Assembly: GCA_034620365.1 (NCBI GenBank)
Contig: JAQGEQ010000192.1
Location: 4,482,549-4,546,548 of the forward strand
DNA length: 64,000 nucleotides
Direction: 5' to 3'
Source of the DNA: Pegea sp. RAD2-039
Lineage: Eukaryota; Chordata; Thaliacea; Salpida; Salpidae
Shown here: positions 14,862 to 27,719 of the stretch, one piece after another
Layout of the letters: each line of letters opens with the position of its first letter
How positions within the stretch are numbered: position 1 is the stretch's first letter
Made by a program: the position numbers and the translations under genes
Notes under the pieces: model-generated
Told to the model about the DNA's origin: nothing
The model's database searches: none
Seen by the model: only the letters and a program-made list of their open reading frames with translations

Positions 14862-17800
14862 AAGATATTTAATCAGAAGGAAGCTCTATAAGAAAAATGA
14901 CGTCATTATAAATTTGGTTATGATGATATCACTAAAAAGTTATTAAGATGACGTAACAAAAGTATTGTTATGATGACGTTACACTCAAAATCATAGATTT
15001 TTATAAAACTAATTTGGAAATTTAATGTATAACGTCGTAACTTCTTGATCAGTAGATTGGCGGGTAACAGCAGTGCTTAGCGGCAGCGATTAAAAACGCG
15101 CGATTACAAGCAATGGCGTCATCAGGTGGTAGATTTTAAACTTTACATAAAAAGCGCGAGGTTTTACGAGGGTATTTCCCGTGGCGATGGTGACGTAATT
15201 GTATCGATGACGTAATTGCAACGACTTCAGAAACGATTAATAATTAATACAATCGAAACAAAAAAGTAATGACATCATTAGCGAGCAATGCACAATTCTA
15301 TGACTTCATCAAAAAAACAACATACCTCTTATTATTTACCGTTGAAAAAAATTAAAAATATTTTAATAAAATCAGAAATTCTGTAAAAAAATGAATGAAT
15401 AAAAAAAAATAAATAAAACTAAGTTGCAACTAACCAGAAGTTAGGTAAGGAAACATCACAAGAGATGGAAACTACAAAATGATATTTTGCAAAATTTTAA
15501 TAAGTTGTTAGTTAATATCTCAAAATTTATGAAAAAAAATATCTTCTAAATTTGAAAAAAAAATTGAAATCAGAACAAAATCATTCTTTAAACTATTTAA
15601 TTCAACATTAACTAATCTTACAGGTATCAAAAAATAAAAGTTATAGTTTACTAAGACATCAATTACTAAAAATATAATCAATTTTAAACTATCTTATAAT
15701 TGATTAACTTCACAGTAACAAATATTACTGAATAAAAATTATAATTCATCTTCATCATTTTTATTAATATTATTTATCTTTATCAATAAAATGTTTTTTG
15801 AAAACCTTTCAATCAAAAATTTATAATTAAAAATCAAACTATTGTAAGCACTTGAAAAACAAGTTTTGACAAGAAATAATGTTTTATAGAAATAATTTTC
15901 AATAAATTTCAGCTCTATCACAAAGCAGACAACAATAATGTAAACAAAATTCAGTTATATATATATAAATTTAATATAAAAGTTTATAACCAAACCAAAA
16001 AAAAAAGTTAAATCAAATAGTGAACATTTTTATAAAATTTCAATCAAAAATAAAAAGTTTTCTTACTAAGATAAAACTATCAAATAAATAGTAATAATTA
16101 ATAGCACAAATAAAAGTAAAAAAATAATTTTTAATAAATAAACTATTAAAGTGTTTAACAGCATGGGAGAAAGTCTACAAATAAGACAATCTCTAAAATT
16201 ATATAAAGAAAAATTTTTTAAAAATTACTTCTTATGAATTACTTCTTAAACTTAATTTAAGTTATTATTTATAAGAAAAGGTTAACTTCTAAACTTTAAT
16301 TTACTTATAGATAATTCCTATTTATTAACAAATTGTTTAATATTTTTTAAATATACAATTATTTCTCTATTGGCAGTACTTTAAGGTTCAAAGATAGTGC
16401 ATAGAAGACCATGCAGTGAATAAAAGATACACAAATGCAATTATAGCTTTTATAAAAGTATTATTAAAACCGTTTCAAAACAAAAGTAAAGCTATACAAA
16501 AGAAAAACCAAAAGAATTTCAATAAAAAAAAATTTGATAAAAAATTTTTATAAGATAAAATATTCCAAATTAAATATTGAATTTAAAGCAAATTGTATAA
16601 TGAAGTAAAATATAAAATTTGATCCATTTAAAAAGAGAAATATGATAAGTAAAAATTATATTTTTTAAATAAACAAATGTAAAAAAGAATAGTTTCTTTA
16701 TTTATAAAATTATTTATGATTAAATTAACCTTAAAATTAAAAAAAAAACTTTTATAAATGATAAATTAATCTTTCCTAATTTTCATTATTAACTTTATTA
16801 TCAAATTTGCATTATTAACTTTTTAAATAAAAAAATTAATTTTATAATATAATAAAATCATAAGCTTCAAAAACACCAAAAAATAATATTAAATAACATT
16901 TTTCATACAAAATAATTTTAATGAAACAAAAAAATAATTGCTGAAACTATACTTTGAATAAAGCAAGCTAAAATAACTAAAGCTAGAAAAAAATTTGCTC
17001 AACTAAAAAAACTGTTTTTATTTAGAATTAAAAATGTGATTAGTGATTTACATTTACAAATAAAAATTTTTAATTCAAATAAATACGTAAGAAAAGGCTG
17101 ATTAACTAACAAAAAATTAATTAAAAACGTTAAAATTAAAAAATTGAAATAATAAAGCGAACCTTGTAGGCCTAGACAAGGTAAACAAAAAACAAACAAA
17201 ATGGCGGCTGGTACTAAACTGAATCATGTAGTCATTGGTAATCGATATTTGCGCGCATTGAAAAACATAGAAACATAATAAAAATATACTATTAATTTCA
17301 TACAATATTATACTTTTAGCATAATTATAAAAATAAGCTGAATAAAAATTATCATTAAAAAAAAGAACGATCGACTTATAAACGGTATTGAAGACTTTGA
17401 AGTATTTTTCAAGGACTCTTAGGGTTTTATATGAGGTTTAAGATATATAGCTGTTAGGTAACTTTATAAACAATAAAATCATAATGATTATTTACAAAAA
17501 TAAAATTGATATGATATAAGGCCACAAAGTTTATCAAATCTACTAGAAACATGTATTCAAACCTAAATTGTAGAGACTGATTATATAAAAAAAAACTTTG
17601 TTTGGTAAAGCGTAAAAGATTGTCCATTAGCTTTGCAAAGCAATACAGTAAATGTGATTTTACTTCCGAATTATAATAAATTTAATATTTGCAGACGAAA
17701 ATTCAATTAGCAATCAAAAATGTTTGAAACTGTGAGTACTTAAACTAAAAATTAAACATCTAACATAAATCTGTAACTCTCATGTAATTCAGGAGCTGTA

Positions 17801-20056
17801 AATTGTAAAATTAGTAAAAAAAGTAGCATTATAAATAGAGTAGTAAACTAAATTCGTTCGATTTGAAAATTTTTAGAGATTAAATAAAAACAAATAAAGC
17901 TCACTTTTTAATATTTCAACTTTACAGTTGTCCGTATAAGATGATAGTTAAGTACTAAATTTATAAGTATTATTTATTCATATATACCTGAATTTTGAAG
18001 TAAATAAATCAATCAAGAATATAATCTAAATATTTGAATATCGTCTTACATAATGTATACTACAAGTAAACCAATTAACCAAATTAATTTTATTGATTAT
18101 ACTTACCACTTTTTTCTTTTTTATAATTTTAAATGTATATAGAAAATTGTTTAAGGCTATATCATTTAAGATAACTTAGGTATTCACCAAATATGTCAAA
18201 TAAACATCTGTAAAATACTTTCAAATAAAATAAAAGAAATTAAACGAATAATTTTAAAAACGGAGAGTAAATAATAATAAAAAAGTCTTTTTAAGATTTT
18301 TCTGTTCTAATCTAATTATGATTTCTTTGCAAATTAAAAATATTTCTTTTGTAGAGCTTTTGCAACTAAATTAAAAAAAGTTTTAGTTATGTTATAAACT
18401 TTGTATACAAATATATTATCTTTTCTATTCATAAAAAAAGGAATTGCCGAGTATTAAATGATATGATAAAAAACTCAAATATAAGTTCTTTCTTTATTTG
18501 TATTTTCAGTCAGAAGTAAATATCTACAAGACTTTTGATTATAAGTTTTCTCTTTGTTGATTCTTTATATTTTTGTATTTTGTTTTTATATTATAAGGTT
18601 AACAAAGAAATTATACTGGTTTAAATTAAAGGTTTGTTATAATATTTTTACTAAAATGGAATGATAATAATAAAAAACTTTAATTTTAAAATTACAGCCC
18701 TGATCTAAAAATATCATATGCCTAAAATAAATAAATATAAAACGTTTTTTTATTTTGATTAAACTGTTTGCATTAATTATTTGAATAAAATTCAAACTTT
18801 AAAAGTCATAGCTTTAATCTTGAAAAATATTGAATCATAAGTTTTTCTAAAAGCAGGGTAGAAATTTCAATACAAGCTTTTATCATGATTTTGTTTGATA
18901 ACTTTAGTTGATATTTATTTTTTTTTATAAATAAACATAAAAAAATGTTTTTGGTTTGATTATACATGAAGTGATTATATTAAATAATGATTGTTATTAA
19001 ATATTTTCTTATTAAATTTAAATGTATAAGTTTAGAATCTGTTATGAAACAAATAGAAAGTAAATATTTTATAATTTGTTTTTTGAAACTTTGCATATAC
19101 AAAAAACCTAAATTTTCAAATAAAATTTATTAAAGAAAAATTTTTTTGATTAACATCTATTAGTAGTAATTCTTAGGTTTAAGCCAATTTGTTTAAAAAG
19201 AAAATATAACTAGGTATTAAATGCATTTATTTTTCTTCATGTATTTTAATGTGAATGACGAATACTTGTTTTTACTTTTTAAATAAAATATTTTTTTGTT
19301 TTCTATCTTGAAAAATAGTTTCTATTTTATAAATGATATCTTTATTTATAAATAAGTTTTTAAAGATATGTATTCAAAAGTTTTGAGCTATCTAAGTTAT
19401 TGTTTATCATTAGTTGTAATTTAAGCTTTATAAAAAGTTTTTTGAAATATGATTTTCAAACATTATGAAAGTTAGAATCTTTATGAAATAGATTTTTGAT
19501 TTCATTATCAATATTAGCTTATAAGTGATGGAATCGATCACAATAGAAGTTTTACTTATTTAATGGGTTGTAAGAAAATTTATCAGTTAAATTTTGATAA
19601 ATAGCCATTTTTGTAGGCTTGTAGTATGCGCCAGTTTCAAGCTAAATAAGCAAAAAACTGTTTTAAGAGCTTTTGAGAAAAAAATGTTGAGTTTTTTTTT
19701 TGTAGTATTTTTTTAAATAGAACTGATTCAAATTCTTTGAAACTTTTCCACTTTGAGCTAATTATTTAATAAAATTTATTTTTTTGACCTTTTCTCATAA
19801 TTTACTGAATTTATTAAAAGAAATGAAGTTGTTATTTCAACATAATGGATAAGATTACTTTGTTGTTTTTGTTTAGCTTTGAGAAAGTTTTGTTTTTGAC
19901 TTTAACTAAAAAACATTTTCAGTATTTAGATTTTCAGATAAACCTCATTTGTTCAAAAGCTTTTTTTATTAATTTTTTTTTCATCAGAACTACTTTAAAT
20001 GAAAATTTTTTTTGGTAGTTTCGAAGAAATCAGAAAAATTTTGCAAAATAAAAAAA
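14862..20056. other. DYRK1 upstream region and AT-rich gene desert
   Basis: Just upstream of DYRK1 (14862-15310) are further TGACGTCA or near-matches (for example 14898, 15190) in less AT-rich sequence, plausibly its promoter and 5' UTR. From about 15320 to 19980 the sequence is uniformly AT-rich with long A and T runs. I found no exon, RNA gene or TGACGTCA in that part. Confidence 0.6.
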
Positions 20057-20701
20057 ATGAATTTTTTCACCAGTCTTTCTCAAAATTTTCATCCAAAAGT
20101 AAGTTTAGGAGATGTGACGTCACTGATAACGTCACTGATTACATCTATTTTTCAGGATTCGAGAAAACGAAAGAAAGTCAAGTTTACGGAAATGGCTTTT
20201 AGAGCGGTTTGTAGTGAAATTGATGACATCATTATCTGTCGATGACGTCGCTTGTAGTCACTTATCTGATGACGTCATCATTTCAGATGTGCCCTAATTC
20301 GTTGTTACCATTAGCAACAGAAGCTCTTCCAGAAGCTCCAAAAAAAACCAAAATTTCCAAAAAATATTCGATTCGAAGACGAGAACCGGTAAGAATACCT
20401 TCATTTCGATTTGATGACGTCACGACCGCTGTTTACAGACGACCATGAGAAAGCGAAAGTCGAAGAAGAAAGAGACGATGACGTCGTCAAGCGCTATCGA
20501 AGTAACTAAATTTACTTTGGGCTTATGACGTCATTACTTTACGATTTTCAGACTTCTCGCGCTCTTCCAAACTTTTTTTACGAAACTCCAAAATGTTTTG
20601 AGAATCAGCTTCAAGCTGTCGTCGAAGCAGCTGCGCAAATGACGTCATCAACCAACAAATCTTTGTTTAATGAACAGGTGACATCATTACTTCTATTTTA
20701 G
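20057..20701 (+). CDS. Unrecognised small basic protein, five exons
   Basis: Five exons (20057-20098, 20156-20206, 20287-20388, 20439-20501, 20552-20701) each have a length divisible by three and are separated by phase-0 GT-AG introns. They give a continuous 135-residue protein. It starts MNFFTSLSQNFHPK, has strongly basic stretches (SRKRKKVKF, KKTKISKKYSIRRREP, MRKRKSKKKE) and ends in a moderately hydrophobic helix-like part (ENQLQAVVEAAAQM). No domain is recognised. The basic clusters look like nuclear localisation or nucleic-acid binding segments, which is only a suggestion. Three of the four introns contain TGACGTCA, and ATGACGTCATCA is read as MTSS in the last exon. The consistent frame makes a real gene likely. 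The last donor-like GTGACA at 20687 leaves open that the transcript continues, but reading through reaches a stop at 20699. Confidence 0.6.
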
Positions 20702-20744
20702 GGGAAACAAATTTTCCAAATTATTTTCAAGCTCTTTAAATTTT

Positions 20745-20990
20745 TTTTAATTCAGCTAGTTAGTCGCTTAGCAACCAGCTAGCAATTATTCAGCAACCAG
20801 CTAATGACCTTTTAGAAACGGTTGAAAGGCCAACCAATCAAAGGCTACCTACCATCAATAGCCAGTTAACAACCAATCAGCAACCACCTAACAACCAATC
20901 AGCAACCACCTAACAACCAATCAGCAACCACCTAACAACCAATCAGCAACCACCTAAAGACCAATCAGCAGCCACCAATCATTCAGCCGC
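20745..20990. repeat. Tandem 22-bp repeat (AACCAATCAGCAACCACCT)
   Basis: Several near-perfect copies of a 22-bp unit with core AACCAATCAGCAACCACCT lie at about 20870-20970, flanked by degenerate relatives rich in CAGCTAGCAA and CAACCAGCTA from 20745. Its complement (AGGTGGTTG...GGTTG) recurs in loose form at 21470-21545 and at 48299-48380. Confidence 0.85.
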
Positions 20991-21806
20991 TAGCTAAAAG
21001 CTAGTAATATTGTAGTAGTCAACAGTCTGTCAGTCAGAGAGTTTCAGCCGTTGTGTAATCTGCTGAAAAATGAGAAATTTCATAAAAAAGAGATTTAATC
21101 ATAAAAAAAACTTAAACAATTTTTTTTTTTCATATTTATTTTAAATAAATATTTTGTTTTTTAGTTAAATTTTTGATTTTCTATTTCAACTTTATTTGTT
21201 TTTCCTCATTTAGGATTTTTTATTGATTTTTATGTATAAGTTTTTCGAAAACTTTGTTTCGTTTCGCTTCATTGACTTTCGACAAACTGTAGAAAAAATG
21301 AGAAGTTGTTCATATCAGTCACGTGCATGTGACGTCATCAGCAGATTAGTTCTACTACTTGTCAACAAATCAACTATAATTTTAGTTTTTAGACTTATAT
21401 GCTTGTCACGTGTCAATCAGTTTTTTATTATTAACAACTAAAAACAATTTTTCTAATGAATGAAACTGTTGATAGGTGATTGACCGCAAAGTAATCGGTT
21501 GCTAAGTAATTATTTCCTAGGTGGTTGGTTGCCAAGTGATAAGTTAATTACTTCATTTTCGAATTTATAAATATCAAGTTTTTATGATTTTATTGTTGAA
21601 AAGTTTTCACGTGGTTAGTGACGTCACTTTTTAGTAATGATAGCTTCTAACTTGTTGTTGTCACAACTGCATGCTTACTACTATGTAATTTCCGTTGTAA
21701 TAATGTGATGACGTCATTTCCGCCTTTTATCTGTCTTAAAATATGACGTCACAAAAACATCAAATTTTGAAACTTCTTTTATAGATTTTTTAAATTTATT
21801 CTTTAA
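20991..21806. other. Spacer upstream of the NET1-like gene
   Basis: No convincing exon. A 72-residue open frame at 21223-21441 is low-complexity and has no family resemblance. TGACGTCA occurs at about 21330, 21620, 21707 and 21743. An acceptor-like ttatag lies about 22 bp before the NET1-like ATG. Confidence 0.4.
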
Positions 21807-24800
21807 ATGAAGAAAATTTTCTCTCAACGTTTTAAAATAAGTTCTAGTGATGATGACGTCATCATAGCCTCGACACTTCCACCTGATTGTCAATTACCTA
21901 CTGATGATGTGATGACGTCATCAAAACGTTTTTCGGATTGGAGAAAAAGATTTTCAGTTTTTCGGATTTTTAGCAAAATGCGAAAACAAAGAAGTAAAAA
22001 AAGTCAAATTGATGATGACATCACTTCTTGTGTATCTGATGACGTCATTTGCGAGTCCTCAATTTCTGAACTATCAAATCGACCTCGTTCATTCGTTTTG
22101 ACCTCATCAGATATGATGACGTCACATTCTTTTAAATCAAATCAGTCAACAATGATGACGTCATTAACTAGAAATTCGGAATTAAACTCTCAAGAATTTT
22201 TTCCAAACTGTTCAATTGATATGACGTCATCAAAACAAGATCAGAATCATATGACATCATCAAAACAAGATCAGAACCATATGACGTCATCAAAACAAGA
22301 TCAGAACCATGTGACATCATCAGTTGAAGATCAGAGCCATGTGACGTCATCAAAGCATAATCAAAGCAATTTGACGTCATTAAAACAATATCAGCACAAT
22401 GTGACGCCATCAGAAGAAGATCAGAATCATGTGACGCCATCAGAAGAAGATCAGAGCCATGTGACGTCATCAGAAGAAGATCAGAATCATGTGACGCCAT
22501 CAGAAGAAGATCAGAATCATTTGACGCCATCAGAAGAAGATCAGAACCATGTGACCTCATCAGAAGAAGATCAGAATCATGTGACATCATCAGAAGAAGA
22601 TCAGAATCATGTGACGTCATCAGAAGAAGATCAGAATCATGTGACGTTATCAAAACAAAATCAGAATCATGTGACATCATCTGAACATGATCAGAATCAT
22701 ACTACGTCACCTGAGCAGGATCAGAATCAAATGACGTCACCTGAACAGGATCAGAATCATACTACGTCACCTGAGCAGGATCAGAATCAAATGACGTCAC
22801 CTGAACAGGATCAAGAGCAAATGACATCTTTAGAAGAAGATCAAAAGCTTACAGTGTCATCAGAACTAAATCTGACTTCATCAATGGAATCAGTGACGTC
22901 AACATCTCGCTGCAAGCAACTTGACACGCCGACAAAACGCGCCATCGCTTTTCCTGGAGTTGTATTTCGTCGTAAAAGAAAATGTGACGTCACTGCTTCT
23001 CAAGAAAACAGCAAAAATAATCGAAGCCATTTAGCTATGTCGCTAAATATGGATGAATTACCGACTTATAATATCGGTTGTCATGACGACCATCAGTCCG
23101 CAGCTAGACGCGAAATTATTTGGCGTCGTTCAGTTTTAGCTGATAGTCAGTTAGCTAAAATGCATTTTAGCACTTTTGAAGATACTTCATTCGCGTTATC
23201 GCGCTTGGCAGAGCTTGTACGTCATCCTCGTGATGTCACGGGTAGACTTCAGGTCGTGCCACGTCATCTAATCGAAAAATTACTTCGAATGGATGATGAT
23301 GATTTTCTTAATTTCTGTATTTCTCAAAATCAGGTTGAATTGGGCAATTTTTGAAAAAGGCCATTTTGTTAATTTTAACAAAAATCTTTTACAGGAACCA
23401 ACTTCAAAGAGAACAAAATCGTTAAAAAAAGTCGCTCAAATGATGAGTCCTCAAATCTCACCACGTGACAAAATTCAGGTGACGATGACCTCATTTTTAG
23501 AGTTTCAACTTTTTCCTGTTTCATTTCACCATAAGCTTAGTGAGATGACGTCATCAGTAGCACTATAACGTGCTATGCTTGTGACGTCATTAGTTGAGAG
23601 AAATAGTTAAAAGTTTTTCATTTAAAAAATGTAAATAAAAAAAGTTGAAAGAAATTTTGTCTGAAACCTCTATGAAGGCAGTTTTGAAATTTGAAAACAG
23701 TTTTTCAAGTTTTTTGTTTGTAATTAAAAATTTGTTTTTATTTTTTTATCACAAATCTGTTTTTATTTGTTTTTTCATCAGTTTTTTTTTTAAACTATTT
23801 AAATCTTTTTAACTCATTAAATTTACTTGCAGTGTTGGTGATGACGTCATCACGTGATGACATCATCAGCAAGTAACTGCTTCCGCTTAAAACTTATTTT
23901 GAAAAGCTTTTTACTTGAAGCAGATTTAGTTGAAGTTTAGAAAAGTTTTTTTCATTTTTACTTTTTTGTCTTTTGATGTCTTCTCCGCCAGCTAGTCACG
24001 TGACAACTCCAGGTCACGTGGCCGCCGGAATTCGCTTTTTTTCGATGGTATGACGTCGACAGCAGTGATGCCAATCTTATTCATTTTATTATAGCGTTCA
24101 TCGAGTTTTAAAGAATCAAATTCTTCTCGAAGAAGTATCACCGTGAAAGCCTATCAGCCTCCAGGTCAAAGGTCAAACCCGCCTCGCCAACATCAGAGGC
24201 GGTTGTGGTGCGATCGTTTCTCGACTTCCAATTTATCTGCTGACGTCATAAGGCGTCAAGAAGCGATTTACGAATTGTATCTCGGTGAAAAGGATCTTAT
24301 TCAAGATTTAAGGATGGCTAAGCAGGTGATCAAGATCTTTCATAGAAGTGTTTGATATTATCAACGTATTCTATATAAATGATGACGTCATCAGACTTAC
24401 CGCGATTCGATGTTGACGTTGAAGTTAGTTTCTGATAAAGAATCTGAGATCATTTTCGGAGGTTTAGAATCTTTGTTACCACCTCACGTGACTATGGTAA
24501 CTAGAATCGAAGCCGAACGCGATAGCGCTGGATGTACTAATCAATTGGGTCCAGCACTTCTCGAATGGGTGAGTATGACGTCATCAACTTGTAATCTTCA
24601 CTTATCATGACGTCATCAGCTGCCGACTTTGGATATGTACAGTGATTACTGCATCAAGCAAATGAAAGCTAAAAAGACACTCGATGAGTTGATTAAGCGT
24701 CATGCTTCCGTCCGCGATTTTCTGCAGCGATGTATCGCGTCGCCCTTTTCTCGAAAACTCGATCTTTCATCGTACATCGATCTCCCAAGATCGCGACTCT

Positions 24801-26056
24801 TTAAATATCCTCTTCTACTCCGAAACATTCTTCGAAGCACTCCGAATCTTCATCCTGATCTTGCTGATCTTCATCAAGCGGTTGGTAAATGACGCCGTCG
24901 CCTCATCAATTCATCAAATCTTCTTATTACAGTTGACACGAATTGAAGCAGCAATCCGAGAGATTGATCTTCGTCAAGCTCAAAGTCATCTTAAAGATTT
25001 AATGTCAAGAATTGAATTCATTGATGAAAAAAATCAAAAAATTTCAGAAATTGAAAAAAGTTCTTCAGTTTTGTTGTCAGGACCTCTCAAATCAGCAAAG
25101 GGAACTGTACGTCATTAAATGATGACGTCATCGCTTATTATAACGTCATTGTTGCTACAGAAGCTCACCGCGTATCTACTAGATTGCGTTTTCCTTCTAA
25201 CACGTCCTGTTACGCGGGACAACCAATCACGTGATCAGATTTATCGACGTCCGTTCCCATTACGTCATTTACATGTCGAATTCGAGGATGTGACGTCATC
25301 AAGAAGCGGTTCTTTTCGTGGATCATTACGTAATAGTGAAAAAGGTTTGTGACTTCATCACTTCGATAGTCACTGATAACTTTTCATCTCGCAGTGAAAC
25401 ATTCCTTTCGACTTAGCTGTGCTGAAGATGTCAAAGCTTCGATTATTTTAATCGCCAATGACGAACACGATCGAAAGCAATGGTTAAACGCGATTGAAGA
25501 TGCGATTCAGAAGTTGAACGAAGATAATGTCACCACACAGATGACGTCATCATTAAATCATTTGAAGGTGATGACGTCACCTGTTAGCAAGCCAACAGCT
25601 ACGACGATTCAACGCAAGTTAGGAATAAGTAGTTCAAAAAATTTACCGATTACATCATCTATATCACTGCCAGTGACGTCACATGGTGATGACGTCACTT
25701 CTTCAATACGACGAAGTCGTAGTCTGACTTCATCACCGAATCCTCGTGACGTCACAATTCGTGTCAAAACTCCAAAAGATCTTCAAAGAAGATCAACTTC
25801 AGTCTGTGTGACATCATCAAATAAACGATACTTAAAAACTGATGACGTCACTGCAACTGATGACATCACTGCAACTGATGAGGTCACTACAGCAGCAACT
25901 GATAACGTCACTGCAACAGCAAGTAATGACGTCACTACATCAGCAACTGATGACGTCACTGCAACAGCAATTAATGACGTCACTACATCAGCAACTGATG
26001 AAGTAGTGGCTGAAACGATTAAAGAAATTTTAACAAAAATTTCTGCTGATTCTTAA
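21807..26056 (+). CDS. NET1: NET1/ARHGEF3-type Rho guanine nucleotide exchange factor
   Basis: Exons 21807-23333, 23395-23478, 24095-24325, 24395-24568, 24620-24880, 24933-25106, 25161-25344 and 25395-26056 join in frame to about 1098 residues. The first 509 residues are disordered and include a 10-residue repeat array. EPTSKRTKSLKKVAQMMSP is the NET1/XPLN N-terminal box. The DH domain starts RRQEAIYELYLGEKDLIQDL, continues LGPALLEW, and has the long conserved helix RDFLQRCIASPFSRKLDL and IDLPRSRLFKYPLLLRNIL. The PH domain follows with VFLLTRPVTR, YRRPFPLRHL and GSFRGSLRNSEK, ending KQWLNAIEDAI. The family activates RhoA. The C-terminal tail is Ser/Thr/Asp-rich and built from TGACGTCA-encoded DDVT/VTSS units. 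It is about twice the length of vertebrate NET1 because of the N-terminal expansion. The start at 21807 is the first ATG of the long open exon. Confidence 0.92.
22220..22850 (+). repeat. 30-bp tandem repeat inside the NET1-like N-terminus
   Basis: About twenty tandem 30-bp units are in frame with the coding exon and are read as a 10-residue unit of the DQNHVTSSEE type. Variants are SKQDQNHMTS, PSEEDQNHVT and SPEQDQNQMT. Each unit carries one TGACGTCATCA or a one-base variant (TGACATCA, TGACGCCA, TGACGTTA). The array is acidic and polar, so probably disordered. The opposite strand is also open through it (22168-22680), a by-product of the repeat. Confidence 0.95.
23976..24047 (+). CDS. Possible alternative first exon of the NET1-like gene
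   Basis: ATG at 23976 opens a short frame beginning MSSPPASHVTTPGHV and ending RFFSM, followed by a donor GTATGA. The donor is in phase 0, matching the acceptor of the next exon at 24095 (RSSSFKES). The sequence between 23600 and 23975 is intergenic-like with CRE and E-box palindromes (TGACGTCATCACGTG at about 23839, CACGTG at 23998 and 24014). A short isoform lacking the repeat-rich N-terminus would therefore start here, as vertebrate NET1 and ARHGEF3 also have short forms. This is inference from frame and signals only. Confidence 0.4.
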
Positions 26057-27719
26057 CAGACTGCGTCATCACTGTTTTTCGGCTACTCAACTGCCAGCTT
26101 GATTTTTTTACTCTGGTGACGTTATCAAGTCTTCTGCATGTTTGCTTTCATCCTAAAAATTTATTTTTTTATTTTGATACTTTTTCTTGAAGCTTTTCAA
26201 TCCAAAGCGTGTCTAGAAGTGATGACGTTATCGTCATTTTTGAGTTCTTAATATAATCAGCGAAAAATATAAAACGTTTATACAAAAGTTAGAGTTTTGC
26301 TTCATAATGACGTCATTCAGATCTGAGATAATCAAACCTTATTCAATTTTTAACTTAAACCTTTTTTTCTTAAATGCTGACTTCATCTGATAAAGTCACA
26401 GTAAATTAGACTAAAATTTTTTGACAAAAATTTTCTAAAATTTTCCTCTAAACCAATTTGAAAATTTCTTTCATTTTCCAGCATTCAGATTCCTTTTTCA
26501 ATTGTTTTGAAAACTTGAATAAACTTTAAATAATTTTGAAGAAGCCTTAGGTGATGAGACGTCACTGCCAAACAGTTGACGTGAAGTCTTGAGGTTATTA
26601 AGTTACTAAATCAGAATATTAATTTAAATAAAATCATTAATAAAAAATAATTGTTAACGTAAAAGTTACAACGAAGTACTTAGATAAGAATGAGACCCAG
26701 TTAATTTGAAAATTTAAATAATTTTATATATTATGAAATATATCTTAAAGTCTAAACCTAAAGTTTTTCTTAAATTGTATAAAAGTTATCTACCTTTTAG
26801 ATTTGTATGTAAAATAAAAATGGAACAAGGACCTTTCCATTTAAAATTTTAACTTTTTGATTTATTGCCTAACTATAATGAAATTTTATAATATTTTCCA
26901 TACTGATTTTATGAATTACTTAAATTTTAGAGCATCTAAGTTTATGAGTACGCCATTATATTCATTTATCAGGTTATACAATTTTATTTTTTTTCTTTAA
27001 GAATTTATTATAAATAAAAACTTTATGTTTATACTTTCTGAATTTTTATTTAAAACCTAGATTAAAGTTCGACCAATTTGTTGATAAATAATAATAAGTA
27101 AGATTTAAAGGTATTTCAATTTTATTGCAGAAAGAACTTTGAAACCATAAGTAAAATATCTTTTAAATTAAAGTTTACCAAATATTTAAATTAAACTTAT
27201 TTTTATGAATGCCAAAGATCGGTAAAAATACTTTTTAAAAATAATATTTAAATTAAAATTTGAAAGTGTTAAAAAAGTTTCAATTTTGGATATTATTTTT
27301 AGTTTAATTTTAAATGTTTACTTTGAAAATAAACAATAAAACTTCGATTTTATTTTAAAATAAAACAAATAAAGAAACTGAAGTCAACAGTTTATTTATG
27401 TTTAAAAGTATTTTTAATTTTCTATATATTTTTGATTTTCACTTCTACAATAATTGAAAACATTTTATTGAATATTAATAATAATTTATACTTTCAAAAA
27501 AGCTATAATTTTTTTATAAATTAATTACATTGATGGAAAAAAATTTCAACAGCAGTTTCACTTTAAAGTTCTGAAATTGATTTTGTCTAAAAATTAGATA
27601 AGTAAAAAATAGTTTTACAAAAATCAAGTGATCTACTTATGAATATTATGAAATAAGTTTATTATATTAATTTTAATGATTTATATTTTCAGAATATCTA
27701 TAATTTAATTATTTACTTA
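26057..27719. other. AT-rich spacer between NET1-like and EED
   Basis: No exon seen. The first 550 bp hold a few TGACGTCA or TGACGTTA sites (26223, 26307) and likely the NET1-like 3' UTR. From 26600 to 27690 it is AT-rich with no features, apart from an acceptor-like ttttcag at about 27686-27692, 28 bp before the EED start codon. Confidence 0.5.

Noticed and set aside
22168-22680. 170-residue minus-strand frame made of SDLLLM repeats
   Set aside because: Antisense of the NET1-like repeat array. The plus-strand exon has the conserved family motifs and fitting splice sites.
22220-22850. Regular 30-bp units that could be mistaken for a CRISPR-like array
   Set aside because: There are no unique spacers and no prokaryotic context; the units are in-frame coding repeats of a spliced eukaryotic gene.
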